Shown: positions 25,204 through 34,174 of the stretch, piece by piece | Numbering within the stretch: position 1 is the first letter of the stretch | Layout: each line of letters starts with the position of its first letter | Assembly (NCBI RefSeq): GCF_003852895.1 | Contig: NZ_QUSW01000004.1 | Location: forward strand, 62,001 to 126,000 | Direction: 5' to 3' | Origin: Rhizobacter terrae | GTDB taxonomy: Bacteria; Pseudomonadota; Gammaproteobacteria; Burkholderiales; Burkholderiaceae_C | DNA length: 64,000 nucleotides | Program-made: the position numbers and the translations under genes | Notes under the pieces: generated by a model | The model's input: the letters and a program-made list of their open reading frames with translations, nothing else | The model's database searches: none | What the model was told of the DNA's origin: nothing

Positions 25204-26060
25204 TTTCCTATGCCGAGTGTTCCGCACGCGACCGGCTGGCGCACGTCGTCGATGCCGGCAGCTTCCGCGAATGGCTGCCGCCCTCTGATCGCCTGACCAG
25301 CCCGCACCTGGGCCAGCTCGGCCTGCCTGCGGCCTTCGATGATGGCGTTGCCATCGGCCGCGCCAGCCTGGCGGGCCGCGAGATCTTCGTGGCCGCGCAG
25401 GAAGGCGAGTTCATGGGCGGCGGCGTCGGCGAGGTGCATGGCGCCAAGCTCGTCGGCCTGCTGCGGCGCGCGCTGCGTGACCGGCCTCATGCGGTGCTTC
25501 TGCTGGCCGAGTCGGGCGGCGTGCGGCTGCACGAAGCCAATGCCGGACTCATCGCCGTGTCCGAGGTGATGCGCGCGCTGCTGGACGTGCGCGCCGCGGG
25601 CATCCCGGTCATCGTGCTGATCGGCGGCGCCAACGGCTGCTTCGGCGGGATGGGCATCGTCGCTCGCTGCGCCGATCACGTCGTGATGAGCGACATCGGC
25701 CGGCTGGCGATGTCCGGACCGGAGGTCATCGAGGCATCGCACGGTGTCGAGGAGTTCGATTCACGCGACCGGGCGCTCGTGTGGCGCACGACCGGTGGCA
25801 AGCACCGCTGGCTGTGCGGCGACTGCGACGCGCTGGTCGAGGACGACGTCGGCGAGTTTCGCCAAGCTGCCATCGCCGCGCTCGACGCTGCGCGGCCGAT
25901 CACCTTGGCTGCGCTGGAGGACGAGCATGGCCGGCTGGCATCGCGCATGGATTTCGAGGGCGATGATGCGACCGCCCTGTGGGCTCGCCTGGGCATAGCC
26001 GACGCTTCGCGCGTGCCCGACCTCGACGTGGCTGCCGTGCGTGCGCTGGGAGTGCATTGA
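25200..26060 (+). CDS. mdcD: Malonate decarboxylase beta subunit
   Basis: A 286-residue carboxyltransferase-fold subunit that, with MdcE, decarboxylates malonyl-S-ACP. Signatures are GGGVGEVHGAKL, LLAESGGVRLHEANAGL and GGANGCFGGMGI (oxyanion glycine loop). The segment TGGKHRWLCGDCDALVEDD is the conserved MdcD C-terminal motif. It starts in the mdcC stop (ATGA) and its own TGA shares one base with the mdcE start. The long upstream open frame is shadow. Confidence 0.95.
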   Translation: MISYAECSARDRLAHVVDAGSFREWLPPSDRLTSPHLGQLGLPAAFDDGVAIGRASLAGREIFVAAQEGEFMGGGVGEVHGAKLVGLLRRALRDRPHAVLLLAESGGVRLHEANAGLIAVSEVMRALLDVRAAGIPVIVLIGGANGCFGGMGIVARCADHVVMSDIGRLAMSGPEVIEASHGVEEFDSRDRALVWRTTGGKHRWLCGDCDALVEDDVGEFRQAAIAALDAARPITLAALEDEHGRLASRMDFEGDDATALWARLGIADASRVPDLDVAAVRALGVH

Positions 26061-26761
26061 TGGACTGGAACCTGTTGGCCTCCCAGCTCTTCGGCGACGA
26101 GCACGGCATCGCCCGCGAGGGCGATTTCCTGCATGGCACGGTGGTGTTCGATGGTGAACCGCTTGCGGTCATCGGGACGACGGCGCATGCGCCGATCGGC
26201 GTGCAGCTGGCGTTGCGGCAGGCTCGTGCGGTGCTGGATGCCATGACCCATCAACCAGGACGCCCCATCCTGCTGCTGATCGACACGCAAGGCCAGCAGC
26301 TGCGGCGGCGCGATGAATTGCTTGGCATCAACCGCGCGATGGCGCACCTGGGCATGTGCATCGATCTTGCTCGACGACGGGGCCACCGGGTGATCGGCCT
26401 CGTGTACGACCAGGCGCTGTCCGGGGGGTTCATCACTTCGGGTCTCATCGCCGACGCCTGCCACGCGTTGCCCGAGGCCGAGATCCGCGTGATGCGGCTG
26501 CCTGCGATGGCGCGAGTCACGAAGCTTCCCGAACCGCTGCTGGCGCGCTTGTCCGAGTCGAACCCCGTCTTCGCGCCGGGCGTGGACAACTACATCGCGA
26601 TGGGCGGCGTGCGCCGGCTCTGGCGCGGTGACCTGGCGCAGGCGTTGCGAGAGGCATTGGCTGATGCATCGCCTCGCGATCGGCGCGCCGAGGATGGCGC
26701 CATGCGTGGCGGCCGGCGCATGGCGGCGGCTGTCGTGCAGCGCGTGCTTGACGCAGGGTGA
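26060..26761 (+). CDS. mdcE: Malonate decarboxylase gamma subunit
   Basis: A 233-residue carboxyltransferase-fold partner of MdcD. Residues such as DFLHGTVVFDGEPLAVIGTT and RRDELLGINRAMAHL are typical, and YDQALSGGFITSGLIAD holds the second oxyanion glycine pair. It is coupled to mdcD by a one-base overlap of stop and start. The C-terminus is rich in Arg and Ala and is slightly shorter than some homologues. Confidence 0.94.
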   Translation: MDWNLLASQLFGDEHGIAREGDFLHGTVVFDGEPLAVIGTTAHAPIGVQLALRQARAVLDAMTHQPGRPILLLIDTQGQQLRRRDELLGINRAMAHLGMCIDLARRRGHRVIGLVYDQALSGGFITSGLIADACHALPEAEIRVMRLPAMARVTKLPEPLLARLSESNPVFAPGVDNYIAMGGVRRLWRGDLAQALREALADASPRDRRAEDGAMRGGRRMAAAVVQRVLDAG

Positions 26762-26767
26762 GCGGCC

Positions 26768-27427
26768 ATGACGATGCATCGCCACCAGATGGCCCGGCTG
26801 TCGAGTGCCGGTTGGCAGCGGCTGTTGAACCTGCCCTGGGACACCGAGGCGCATGACTGCCTGCACCACTGGGCGGACCAGCAGCTGCCGCTCGTGGTCA
26901 CCCGCCAGGCCGACGATGACGCCATCTCGCTGGGGCTGAGCGCGCCGCGCCGCTGGCGCCATCGCCGGCTGGCAATTCGCGTGCAGCGGGCCGAGGTGCT
27001 GTTCTTCGACGAGTTTCCGCTTCTTGAAAAACTCGTCCCGCAGCTGCCCCACAGCGCCCGCACGCCGGCACGGCAACTCGCTTCATCGCTGCGCGCCTGC
27101 GATGCGACAGCGCGGGTCTACGGCAGCCACGGCTGGCAATACCTCACCGGTCTTCAGCACGTGCATGAGTCCTCCGACATCGATGTCTGGGTGAGCGTGA
27201 CGGGGCCGGACCACGCCGACGCCGTGGCCGCTGCACTGGACGCCTTCGCAGCACCGACGCGCCGCCTCGATGGCGAGCTGGTGTTCGATGGCGACGCCGC
27301 CGTCGCGTGGCGCGAGTGGATGGCCTGGCGAAACGGCCGGGCTCGGGGACTGCTCGTGAAGCGGCTGCGGGGCGTCGCCATGCCGGCCTCGCTGGCGCTG
27401 CTCGATGCATCGGAGCTGATCGCATGA
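26768..27427 (+). CDS. mdcG: Phosphoribosyl-dephospho-CoA transferase (holo-ACP synthase MdcG)
   Basis: A 219-residue nucleotidyltransferase that attaches the prosthetic group to apo-MdcC. The family nucleotidyltransferase signature is visible as GSHGWQYLTGL then ESSDIDVWV, in which the DxD pair binds metal. The N-terminus MHRHQMARLS is characteristic, and an alternative ATG lies 6 bases downstream. It is 6 bases after mdcE and overlaps mdcB by four. Confidence 0.92.
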   Translation: MTMHRHQMARLSSAGWQRLLNLPWDTEAHDCLHHWADQQLPLVVTRQADDDAISLGLSAPRRWRHRRLAIRVQRAEVLFFDEFPLLEKLVPQLPHSARTPARQLASSLRACDATARVYGSHGWQYLTGLQHVHESSDIDVWVSVTGPDHADAVAAALDAFAAPTRRLDGELVFDGDAAVAWREWMAWRNGRARGLLVKRLRGVAMPASLALLDASELIA

Positions 27428-28269
27428 GACTGCGATCAGCCCTCGCCTCGCATGCGCCGACTGCGCAGGAGATTGGCCGCGCTGCCACGCTCGCGCTGCA
27501 CGACGAACTCGCCCTGTCGCCCAAGCCCGGCCTCGTGACGCCCACCGACAGGGGCAGCCATGACGACATGGATGCCCACACCTTCATGCGCAGCCTGTTC
27601 GCGTTGCGTGGCTACTTCGTGCGCATCGCTGAGCTGGGCGCTGCGGGCGCTCCCTTCGAGGCGCTTGAGCAGTGCGGGATCGCCGCCGAGGCACGCATGC
27701 TGGCAGCGACAGGCGGCATCAACACACACCGCGGCTCGATCTTCATGCTCGGCCTGCTGTGCGCCTCGGCCGGCGCACTGGCCGCGCAAGGCTGCCGCCC
27801 CACGCCCGCCTTGTTGCGTCAGACGCTGGCCACCTGCTGGGGCGATGCGTTGTCAGTTCGCGCGCTGCGGCCGTCGAAGCTGCCGGGTGGGATGGCGGCA
27901 AGTCGACTGGGCCTTCGCAGCGCTTCAGCGGAAGCGGCTCTCGGATTCCCGACGCTGTTCGAAACGGCCGAACCCGCGCTGCGCCACGCGCGACGCCGCG
28001 GCCTGCCCACCGCGCAGGCACACCTGGACACGCTGTTTGCGGTGATCAGCGTCCTCGACGACAGCAACCTGGCTCACCGTGGCGGATTGGAAGGCCTGCA
28101 CTTCGCGCAGGCAGCCGCACGCGACTTCCTCGCGGCCGGAGGTGCAGCTGCACCGAAGGGCCTGCAGACCTCCGCCGCCATCGGCAAGGAATTCGTGCGC
28201 CGACGCCTGTCACCCGGCGGTGCGGCCGACACGCTGGCAGCTGCCTGCTGGCTCGAACGCATGGGCTGA
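27424..28269 (+). CDS. mdcB: Triphosphoribosyl-dephospho-CoA synthase
   Basis: A 281-residue CitG/MdcB-family enzyme that makes the precursor 2'-(5''-triphosphoribosyl)-3'-dephospho-CoA from ATP and dephospho-CoA. Conserved blocks: LSPKPGLVTPTDRGSHDDMD, GGINTHRGSIFMLG, and a late DSNLAHRGG with His-Arg. ATG 27424 lies within the mdcG stop (ATGA). An upstream extension of the frame is rejected. Its order after mdcG is the reverse of Klebsiella, where mdcB follows mdcA. Confidence 0.94.
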   Translation: MRLRSALASHAPTAQEIGRAATLALHDELALSPKPGLVTPTDRGSHDDMDAHTFMRSLFALRGYFVRIAELGAAGAPFEALEQCGIAAEARMLAATGGINTHRGSIFMLGLLCASAGALAAQGCRPTPALLRQTLATCWGDALSVRALRPSKLPGGMAASRLGLRSASAEAALGFPTLFETAEPALRHARRRGLPTAQAHLDTLFAVISVLDDSNLAHRGGLEGLHFAQAAARDFLAAGGAAAPKGLQTSAAIGKEFVRRRLSPGGAADTLAAACWLERMG

Positions 28270-29180
28270 TGGGGCTGGCGCTGCTCTTCCCCGGCCAGGG
28301 TGCGCAGCATCAGCAGATGCTGCCTTGGCTGGACGACCATCCCGAGGCCAGGCCGGTACTCGATGCGATGGCTCGTCACTTGGGAACGGACTGGCGCGAC
28401 ACCCTTGGTGACGTCCGCCGGGTGCATGCCAATCGTGTCGCCCAGTTGCTGCTGACGGGCACCGGCATCGCAGCGTGGCAGGTCCTGGCAGCGCAATTGC
28501 CCACGCCCACGGTCGTCGCCGGCTACAGCGTTGGTGAACTCGCCGCCTTCGCCGCGGCCGGTGTCTTCGATGCGGTCACGGCGCTCGATCTCGCTGCCGC
28601 CCGCGCGCAAGCGATGGACGACAGCGTCGCCGGGCGGGATACGGGCCTGCTGGCCGTGCAAGGTCCACACGCACTCGCCCTGGCCGAAGCTGCGGCAGAC
28701 CTGTCGATCGCAATCCGCATCAGCGACGAACGGGTCATCGTCGGCGGCGACGCAGCGGCATTGGAGACCGCCGCCGAGCCCTGGGGTGCTGCCGGCCTGC
28801 GCTGCCAACGACTGCCCATCGGCATCGCATCACACACGCGGGCGATGGCTGCAGCCGCAGCGGCGTTCGCGCAACGCCTCGCAGCCGCCGACCTCCGTCC
28901 CGCTCAGGCCGCCGTGGTCTGCAACCTCACAGGCGCGGCCAGCCGACATGCGGCCGCGCTTGCGTCGGCCTTGTCTGGCCAGCTGGCGCACACCGTGCGC
29001 TGGGACGACTGCATGGACAGCATCGCCGAACGCAGGCCGCGTTGCGTGCTGGAAGTCGGCCCCGGCACGGCGCTGGCCGCGATGTGGCGCGAGCGTCACC
29101 CCGGCATTCCGGTGCGCTCGGTCGAAGACTTCCAAGGGCCTGAAGGGGTATCGCGTTGGGTGCTCCGACAACTTGTCTAG
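28269..29180 (+). CDS. mdcH: Malonyl-CoA:ACP transacylase of malonate decarboxylase
   Basis: A 303-residue acyltransferase of the FabD fold that primes the carrier protein with malonyl groups. FPGQGAQ opens the protein, the active-site serine is S87 in GYSVGELAAF, and the catalytic His is in ASHTRAM. The start shares one base with the mdcB stop. It is the last gene of the operon and its end overlaps the convergent methyltransferase gene by four bases. Confidence 0.94.
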   Translation: MGLALLFPGQGAQHQQMLPWLDDHPEARPVLDAMARHLGTDWRDTLGDVRRVHANRVAQLLLTGTGIAAWQVLAAQLPTPTVVAGYSVGELAAFAAAGVFDAVTALDLAAARAQAMDDSVAGRDTGLLAVQGPHALALAEAAADLSIAIRISDERVIVGGDAAALETAAEPWGAAGLRCQRLPIGIASHTRAMAAAAAAFAQRLAAADLRPAQAAVVCNLTGAASRHAAALASALSGQLAHTVRWDDCMDSIAERRPRCVLEVGPGTALAAMWRERHPGIPVRSVEDFQGPEGVSRWVLRQLV

Positions 29181-29971
29181 ACCAGTTTCCTGGCACAGAA
29201 CGCGAAAGTGAGATACGGCACCGACACCCGCTCACGCCCGCGAAGCTCAGGCTCCTGTGCGATGAGCTCGCGAAGTTCCGCCTCGACCTGCCGGCGTTCC
29301 TCGGCGGCCAGGGCGCTGATGAAGCTGGTCGACAGCACCCGCCGGACGATCACGTCATCGGGTGCGCCCATGCTCGGATTCTCGAACTGCCACTCCTGAA
29401 GCTCACCGAAGGCCGGATGCGGGAAGGCACTGCGCCAGGTTCCCTTGTAGAACCGGGGGACTTCACCTTCATGCCGATCCACGATCGCGTCCATCCGAGC
29501 AACCCAGGGCACCTGGGCATCGCGCAGGTTCCACACGAGCGCCAGGCGACCACCCGGCTTGAGCACCCGGGCCATTTCCGACAAGGCCTCGGGGCTCGCG
29601 AACCAGTGAAAGGCCTGGGCACAGACCACGACATCGGCCGAAGCAGAGTCCAGAGGCATCTGCGTGGCGGTCCCTTGCACGGCCTTCGCCTGCGGCAGGT
29701 CTTGCGAGAGGAGCGAGAGCATCTGCGCCACAGGTTCGACGGCTGTCACGTCGGCACCGCCATCGACCAGGAGCCGGGTGAATTTTCCCGTGCCGGCGCC
29801 CAGATCGATCACAGCGGCGCCCGGACCGACACCCAGCGTCGTTCGAAGCCATTCGTGCAAGGCGGCGGGATATCCGGGCCGCCCCTTGGCATAGGTGTCG
29901 GCGCCTGCCGCATAGCCTGTGGCCGCCACCTGGTGAATCGAGCGAGAGGACTTGTCTGATGGCTGGCTCAT
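29177..29971 (-). CDS. Class I SAM-dependent methyltransferase
   Basis: A 264-residue small-molecule methyltransferase (Methyltransf_11 type). Motif I VIDLGAGTGKFTR binds AdoMet, followed by VTAVEP (acidic ribose-binding loop) and VVCAQAFHWF with the DVVVCAQAFHW motif seen in the trans-aconitate/ubiquinone-like group. The start ATG 29971 has GGAGA 5 bases upstream and is chosen over an earlier in-frame codon at 30019. It lies 44 bases after the SDR gene on the same strand and converges on mdcH. Substrate unknown. Confidence 0.88.
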   Translation of the reverse strand: MSQPSDKSSRSIHQVAATGYAAGADTYAKGRPGYPAALHEWLRTTLGVGPGAAVIDLGAGTGKFTRLLVDGGADVTAVEPVAQMLSLLSQDLPQAKAVQGTATQMPLDSASADVVVCAQAFHWFASPEALSEMARVLKPGGRLALVWNLRDAQVPWVARMDAIVDRHEGEVPRFYKGTWRSAFPHPAFGELQEWQFENPSMGAPDDVIVRRVLSTSFISALAAEERRQVEAELRELIAQEPELRGRERVSVPYLTFAFCARKLV

Positions 29972-30015
29972 GGGTGTCTCCAGGTTTCGCTGCGTCGGAT
30001 CGTAGGCCACCCGCC

Positions 30016-30759
30016 TCACCGTGCACGGGCCAAGGCCTGCGCATCGGCGCCCGCAGCGAAGTGAAGACGTTCGGACGGGTCGTTCGCCGCCTGCCAGACC
30101 ACCTCGGCCACGTCCTTCTCCGTCGTGACCGCAGTGGGGTTGGCGAAGGCCGCAAAGATGGGTTGTGCGAACCCCATGTAGGTCTCGGGAATCAGGCCCT
30201 GCATGCGTGCGGCGCCGTTGTCGGCGAAACGTGTCGTGGGTGCGTAGCCGGGTTCGACGAGCTTGACGCGCACGTTGAAGGCGGCGAGTTCGAACGCGAC
30301 GGATCCCGTCAGTCCGGTGATCGCCATCTTGCTGGCGGTGTAGACGCCTGCCAGCGGCATGGCGGCCAAGGTCACGCTGGACGTGACGTTGACGATGACG
30401 CCAGCCCGGCGCTGGCGAAATTGCGGGATGACCGCCTGCATCATCGCCATGACGCCGAAGGTGTTGGTGTCGAACACCTCGCGCGCCGTTTCCATGGAGG
30501 TCGCCTCGAAGGCGCCGACGACACCGACGCCGGCGTTGTTGACGAGAACGTCGATCGGACCGGCGGCCTCGACGGCAGCAGCGATGCTGCCGGGCTGCGT
30601 CACATCGAGTGGCAGCACATGAAGCCGGTCGGATCGGGGCAGGAGTCCTTCGCGCGGCGTGCGCATGGTGGCCACGACGCGCCAGCCCTTGGCGAGGAAA
30701 TGGCGGGCGGTCTCGAGGCCGTAGCCGGAAGAGCAGCCAGTGATGAGCACGGTGTTCAT
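30016..30759 (-). CDS. Short-chain dehydrogenase/reductase
   Basis: A 247-residue classical SDR. The NAD(P) glycine loop is TGCSSGYGLETA, then NNAGVGVVG, the catalytic Ser is in VTSSVTLA and the YxxxK pair in YTASKMA. It starts at ATG 30759 behind AAAGGA. It is divergent from the AraC-type regulator gene 99 bases away, so it is a probable target of that regulator. Substrate unknown. The much longer frame in the same register is only open by chance. Confidence 0.9.
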   Translation of the reverse strand: MNTVLITGCSSGYGLETARHFLAKGWRVVATMRTPREGLLPRSDRLHVLPLDVTQPGSIAAAVEAAGPIDVLVNNAGVGVVGAFEATSMETAREVFDTNTFGVMAMMQAVIPQFRQRRAGVIVNVTSSVTLAAMPLAGVYTASKMAITGLTGSVAFELAAFNVRVKLVEPGYAPTTRFADNGAARMQGLIPETYMGFAQPIFAAFANPTAVTTEKDVAEVVWQAANDPSERLHFAAGADAQALARAR

Positions 30760-30858
30760 GAGGGGTCCTTTCAGTGGTTGATCGCGAAGGACTCCACGAT
30801 AGGACGCAGACCCGGCATCATCTACCAGCGAGCGTCTTGCTTGTTTTAGCGAACGTCC

Positions 30859-31758
30859 ATGAGTGATCCTCTCACCGAAGTCGTCAGGCTCCTGCAGCCA
30901 CGCGCTGTCTTCGCCAACATCATCAGCGGCAAGGGCCATTGGGCGGTGCGCTATTCCGAGTATGGGCAGCCGAGCTTCTGCATCATGCTGACGGGGAGCT
31001 GCCTGCTGAAGGTCGATGGACACGAGCCGCTGACACTCAGCGCGGGTGACTTCGTGCTGCTGCCGACGACCCCGCCTTTCACGATCTCCAGCTTCGGCCC
31101 CGCGCCGACGATCCACATCGATCCCAAGGTCGTGCCCGGAGGCAACGGCGAGCGGCGCCACGGAGACCTGCAGGGCGAACCGGACATGCGCTCGCTCGGT
31201 GGGGCGTTCCTGTTCGATCGTGCCGCCCCGGACCTGCTCATCTCGTTGCTGCCAACGGTGGTCCATGTGCAAGGCTCCGACCGGCTGGCGCGTCTCGTGC
31301 GGATGGTGGGCGAAGAGTACGAGGATCACAAGCCAGGCCATGAGTTCATGCTGTCCAGCCTGGTCGGGATGATGCTCATCGAGGCCATGCGTTCGACGAC
31401 TGCGGGCAGCGCGCCACCTGGGCTGCTGCGAGGCCTGGGCGATGAACGGCTGGCGCCTGCCCTCCAGCAGTTGCACGCGAGCGTCGATCAGGACTGGACG
31501 GTGGCGCAGCTGGCGGACATCGCTGCGCTTTCCCGCTCGGCGTTCTACGAGCGCTTCGTGCGCACGGTCGGGGTCGCGCCGATGGAGTACCTGTTGCAGT
31601 GGCGCATGGAGATCGCCAAGGGTCTCCTTCGCCACGAAGGGCTCGCCGTCGCCGAAGTTGCAGATCGCGTGGGATATGGATCGACCAGCACGTTCAGCGT
31701 GGCGTTCTCCCGGCATGTCGGGCAGACGCCGAGCCGCTATGCGCGCTCGGACAGCTGA
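30859..31758 (+). CDS. AraC-family transcriptional regulator
   Basis: A 299-residue regulator with an N-terminal cupin-like sensing domain (about residues 10-180, including GQPSFCIMLTGSCLLKVDG) and a C-terminal pair of helix-turn-helices (about 200-295: WTVAQLADIAALSRSAFYER and VAEVADRVGYGSTSTFSVAF). This is the AraC plus cupin_6 layout. Transcribed away from the SDR gene, which it probably controls together with the following methyltransferase gene. Effector unknown. Confidence 0.93.
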   Translation: MSDPLTEVVRLLQPRAVFANIISGKGHWAVRYSEYGQPSFCIMLTGSCLLKVDGHEPLTLSAGDFVLLPTTPPFTISSFGPAPTIHIDPKVVPGGNGERRHGDLQGEPDMRSLGGAFLFDRAAPDLLISLLPTVVHVQGSDRLARLVRMVGEEYEDHKPGHEFMLSSLVGMMLIEAMRSTTAGSAPPGLLRGLGDERLAPALQQLHASVDQDWTVAQLADIAALSRSAFYERFVRTVGVAPMEYLLQWRMEIAKGLLRHEGLAVAEVADRVGYGSTSTFSVAFSRHVGQTPSRYARSDS

Positions 31759-31772
31759 AGCTTGTAGGCAAG

Positions 31773-31803
31773 AAAAAAGCACCTGGCGACAACCGCCAGG
31801 TGC
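31773..31803 (-). terminator. Terminator of tRNA-Val
   Basis: On the minus strand GCACCTGGCG and CGCCAGGTGC form a perfect 10-bp stem (5-base loop) followed by TTTTTT. It starts 20 bases after the tRNA 3' end, and it also lies after the convergent AraC gene. Confidence 0.9.
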
Positions 31804-31822
31804 TTGATTCATCTACCGAATT

Positions 31823-31899
31823 TGGTAGGCGCGATTGGACTCGAACCAACGACCCCCACCATGTCAAGGTGGTGCTCTAACCAGCTGAGCTACGCGCCT
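31823..31899 (-). tRNA. tRNA-Val (anticodon GAC)
   Basis: Read on the minus strand, the acceptor stem AGGCGCG pairs with CGCGCCT, followed by A and an encoded CCA end. The D-arm is GCTCAGCTGGTTAGAGC, the anticodon stem-loop is CCACCTTGACATGGTGG with GAC at its centre, and the T-loop is GGTTCGAGTCC. All arms pair. GAC reads GUC and GUU valine codons. It sits immediately after relA on the same strand. Confidence 0.97.
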
Positions 31900-31911
31900 G
31901 CGAAGCCTTGC

Positions 31912-31917
31912 AGTATA
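31912..31917 (-). promoter_or_regulatory. -10 box of tRNA-Val
   Basis: TATACT on the minus strand, 13 bases before the mature tRNA 5' end. No good -35 is seen at the right distance; it would lie inside the relA stop region. Confidence 0.5.
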
Positions 31918-31933
31918 GCAGGAAAAATCCGCA

Positions 31934-34174
31934 TCACTTTCGACGGGCCGAGCGGACGCCGGAGATGCGGCCCACCGCAGCCAACACCTGCCCCAGACGA
32001 GCCGCGTCGGCCACCTCGATGGTGAAGGTCATCCACGCCGTGCCGCCCTTGGCATCGCGCACCGTCTGCGTCTTCACGCCGGTGACGTTCATCTTCTCCT
32101 TGGCGAAGACTTCGGAGATGTCGCGCAGCAGGCCCTGGCGGTCGGCGGCTTCCACCAGCACATCCACCGGGTAGAGCGCACCCTTGTCGCCGCGAGGCGC
32201 CCCCCACTCCACGGTGATCACGCGCTCGGGCGAACGCGCAGCCATCTCGCGGAAGTTGCTGCAGTCGCTGCGGTGGATGGCCACGCCCCGCCCGCGCGTG
32301 ACGTAGCCGCCGATCGGGTCCGGCGGCGCGGGCCGGCAGCAGCGCGACAAGGTCGTCAGCAGCGATTCGACGCCCACCACCAGCACGCCGCCCTTGGGCG
32401 ACTCGCCCTCGGACCGCGAGCGCTTGAGCGCGATGACTTCGTCCACCGTCGGCTGCGGCTCGGCCGGGCGCAGCAGCGTCTCGATGTGGCGCAGCGAGAA
32501 CTCGTCCTTTCCCACCACCTCGAAGAGCGCATCGGCATTCTTGAAGCCAAGCTGCGACGCGAGGTCGTCCAGCTTCATCGCCGTCTTGCCTTCGCGCTGC
32601 AACAGCTTTTCCACCGCCTCGCGGCCGCGTGCGATGGTGCCCGCCAGCGCCAGCGCGTTGAACCAGCCGCGCACCTTGGCCTTGGAGCGCTGGCTCTTGA
32701 GGAAGCCCAGTTCGGGGTTGAGCCAGTCCAGCGACGGACCGCCCTCCTTCAGCGCCGTCACCTCCACCGTCTGCCCGCTTTGCAGCATGGTGTTCAGCGG
32801 CACCATCGTCCCGTCGATCTTCGCGCCGCGGCAGCGGTGGCCGAGGTCGGTGTGCACGGCGTAGGCGAAGTCGATGGGCGTGGCGCCCGCGGGCAACTCG
32901 ACGATGGCGGCATCCGGCGTGAAGACGTAGATGCGGTCGTCGAAGACCGCATCGCCTTCGGGTGTGGCCGCCTCGCCCTTCTCGACGAAATCGCGTTCCC
33001 ACGCCAGCAGTTGCCGCAGCACCGACTTTCGCGCCTCGGCCACCTGGGCATCGAAGTCGCCGCCGGCCGACACGCCCGCGTAGCCCTTCACGCCCGCCTC
33101 CTTGTATGCCCAGTGCGCGGCCACGCCGTGCTCGGCATGCTCGTGCATGCCGCGTGTGCGGATCTGAACCTCCACCGCGCGGTCGTCCTCGTCGAGCACG
33201 ACGGTGTGCAGCGACTGGTAGCCGTTGGGCTTGGGCTTGGCGATGTAGTCGTCGAACTCGCCGGGCACGGAGCGGTACAGCTCGTGCAGCACGCTCAGCG
33301 TGGTGTAGCACTCCGGCACGTCGGCCACGATCACGCGCATGGCCCGCACGTCGAACACGCGGGCAAAGTCCAGCCCCTTGCCCTGCATCTTCTTCCAGAT
33401 GCTGTACAGGTGCTTGGGGCGTCCCTGCACCTCGGCGTGGATGCCATGAGACTTCAGTTCCTCGGCCAACCGCTGGCGGAAGGCCTCCACCCGCTGCTCG
33501 CGCTCGACGCGCTTCTCGTCCAGCAGCTTGGCGATGTGCTTGTACTTGTCCGGCTGCGAGAAGCGGAAGGACAGGTCCTCCAGCTCCCACTTGATCTGCC
33601 AGATGCCCAGCCGATTGGCCAGTGGCGCGAACACCTGCATGGACTCCTCGGCCAGCGCCTGGGGGCAAGGCTGCTTGGACGCCGCGAAGTAGCGCAGGGT
33701 CTGAAGCCGCGACGCCAGCCGCAGCAGCACCACGCGCAGATCGCGCGAGAAGGCCAGCAGCATCTTGCGCACACGCTCGGTCTGCAACGCTCGCTGCTCC
33801 TCGCCCATCTTGGCCTCGCGAGCGGCGCGCTGGATCTGCACCAGCTTGCGGGTGTGCGTGACCAGGCTCGCATGCGAAGGGCCGAAAGCCTTGGCGACGA
33901 CCTCCTCAGGCCTTTGCAGGAAGTCGCCGGCGTAGACCAGGTAGGCCGCGGCGCGCATCGATGGCGCGGCGCCAATGCCTTGCAGGATGGCGGCGACGCC
34001 GTCGGCATGGGCGAGCGCGTCCTCACCCGTGTCCATCGGCTGGCCGGCCAGCAGAGGCTCGGCGAAGGCGCGGGCACGGACGAGCTGCGCGGCCTCGTCG
34101 GCCGCATGCTCGTCCACCAGTTGAACGATGGGCGCGGCCTCGGCGGCGCGCGCGTCCAGCAGTCCTGTCTTCAT
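31934..34174 (-). CDS. relA: (p)ppGpp synthetase RelA
   Basis: A 746-residue long RSH protein of the stringent response, which transfers pyrophosphate from ATP to GDP/GTP. The N-terminal HD hydrolase domain is degenerate (HADGVAAIL; the HDxxED motif is replaced by AGDFLQRP), so it should be a synthetase only. The synthetase domain has GRPKHLYSIWKKM and KPKPNGYQSLHT, the TGS domain begins VFTPDAAIVELPAGATPIDF, and the C-terminus has zinc-finger-like CCRPAPPDP and an ACT domain. The start overlaps the stop of the upstream hydrolase gene (ATGA), so the two are translationally coupled. Confidence 0.95.
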   Translation of the reverse strand: MKTGLLDARAAEAAPIVQLVDEHAADEAAQLVRARAFAEPLLAGQPMDTGEDALAHADGVAAILQGIGAAPSMRAAAYLVYAGDFLQRPEEVVAKAFGPSHASLVTHTRKLVQIQRAAREAKMGEEQRALQTERVRKMLLAFSRDLRVVLLRLASRLQTLRYFAASKQPCPQALAEESMQVFAPLANRLGIWQIKWELEDLSFRFSQPDKYKHIAKLLDEKRVEREQRVEAFRQRLAEELKSHGIHAEVQGRPKHLYSIWKKMQGKGLDFARVFDVRAMRVIVADVPECYTTLSVLHELYRSVPGEFDDYIAKPKPNGYQSLHTVVLDEDDRAVEVQIRTRGMHEHAEHGVAAHWAYKEAGVKGYAGVSAGGDFDAQVAEARKSVLRQLLAWERDFVEKGEAATPEGDAVFDDRIYVFTPDAAIVELPAGATPIDFAYAVHTDLGHRCRGAKIDGTMVPLNTMLQSGQTVEVTALKEGGPSLDWLNPELGFLKSQRSKAKVRGWFNALALAGTIARGREAVEKLLQREGKTAMKLDDLASQLGFKNADALFEVVGKDEFSLRHIETLLRPAEPQPTVDEVIALKRSRSEGESPKGGVLVVGVESLLTTLSRCCRPAPPDPIGGYVTRGRGVAIHRSDCSNFREMAARSPERVITVEWGAPRGDKGALYPVDVLVEAADRQGLLRDISEVFAKEKMNVTGVKTQTVRDAKGGTAWMTFTIEVADAARLGQVLAAVGRISGVRSARRK

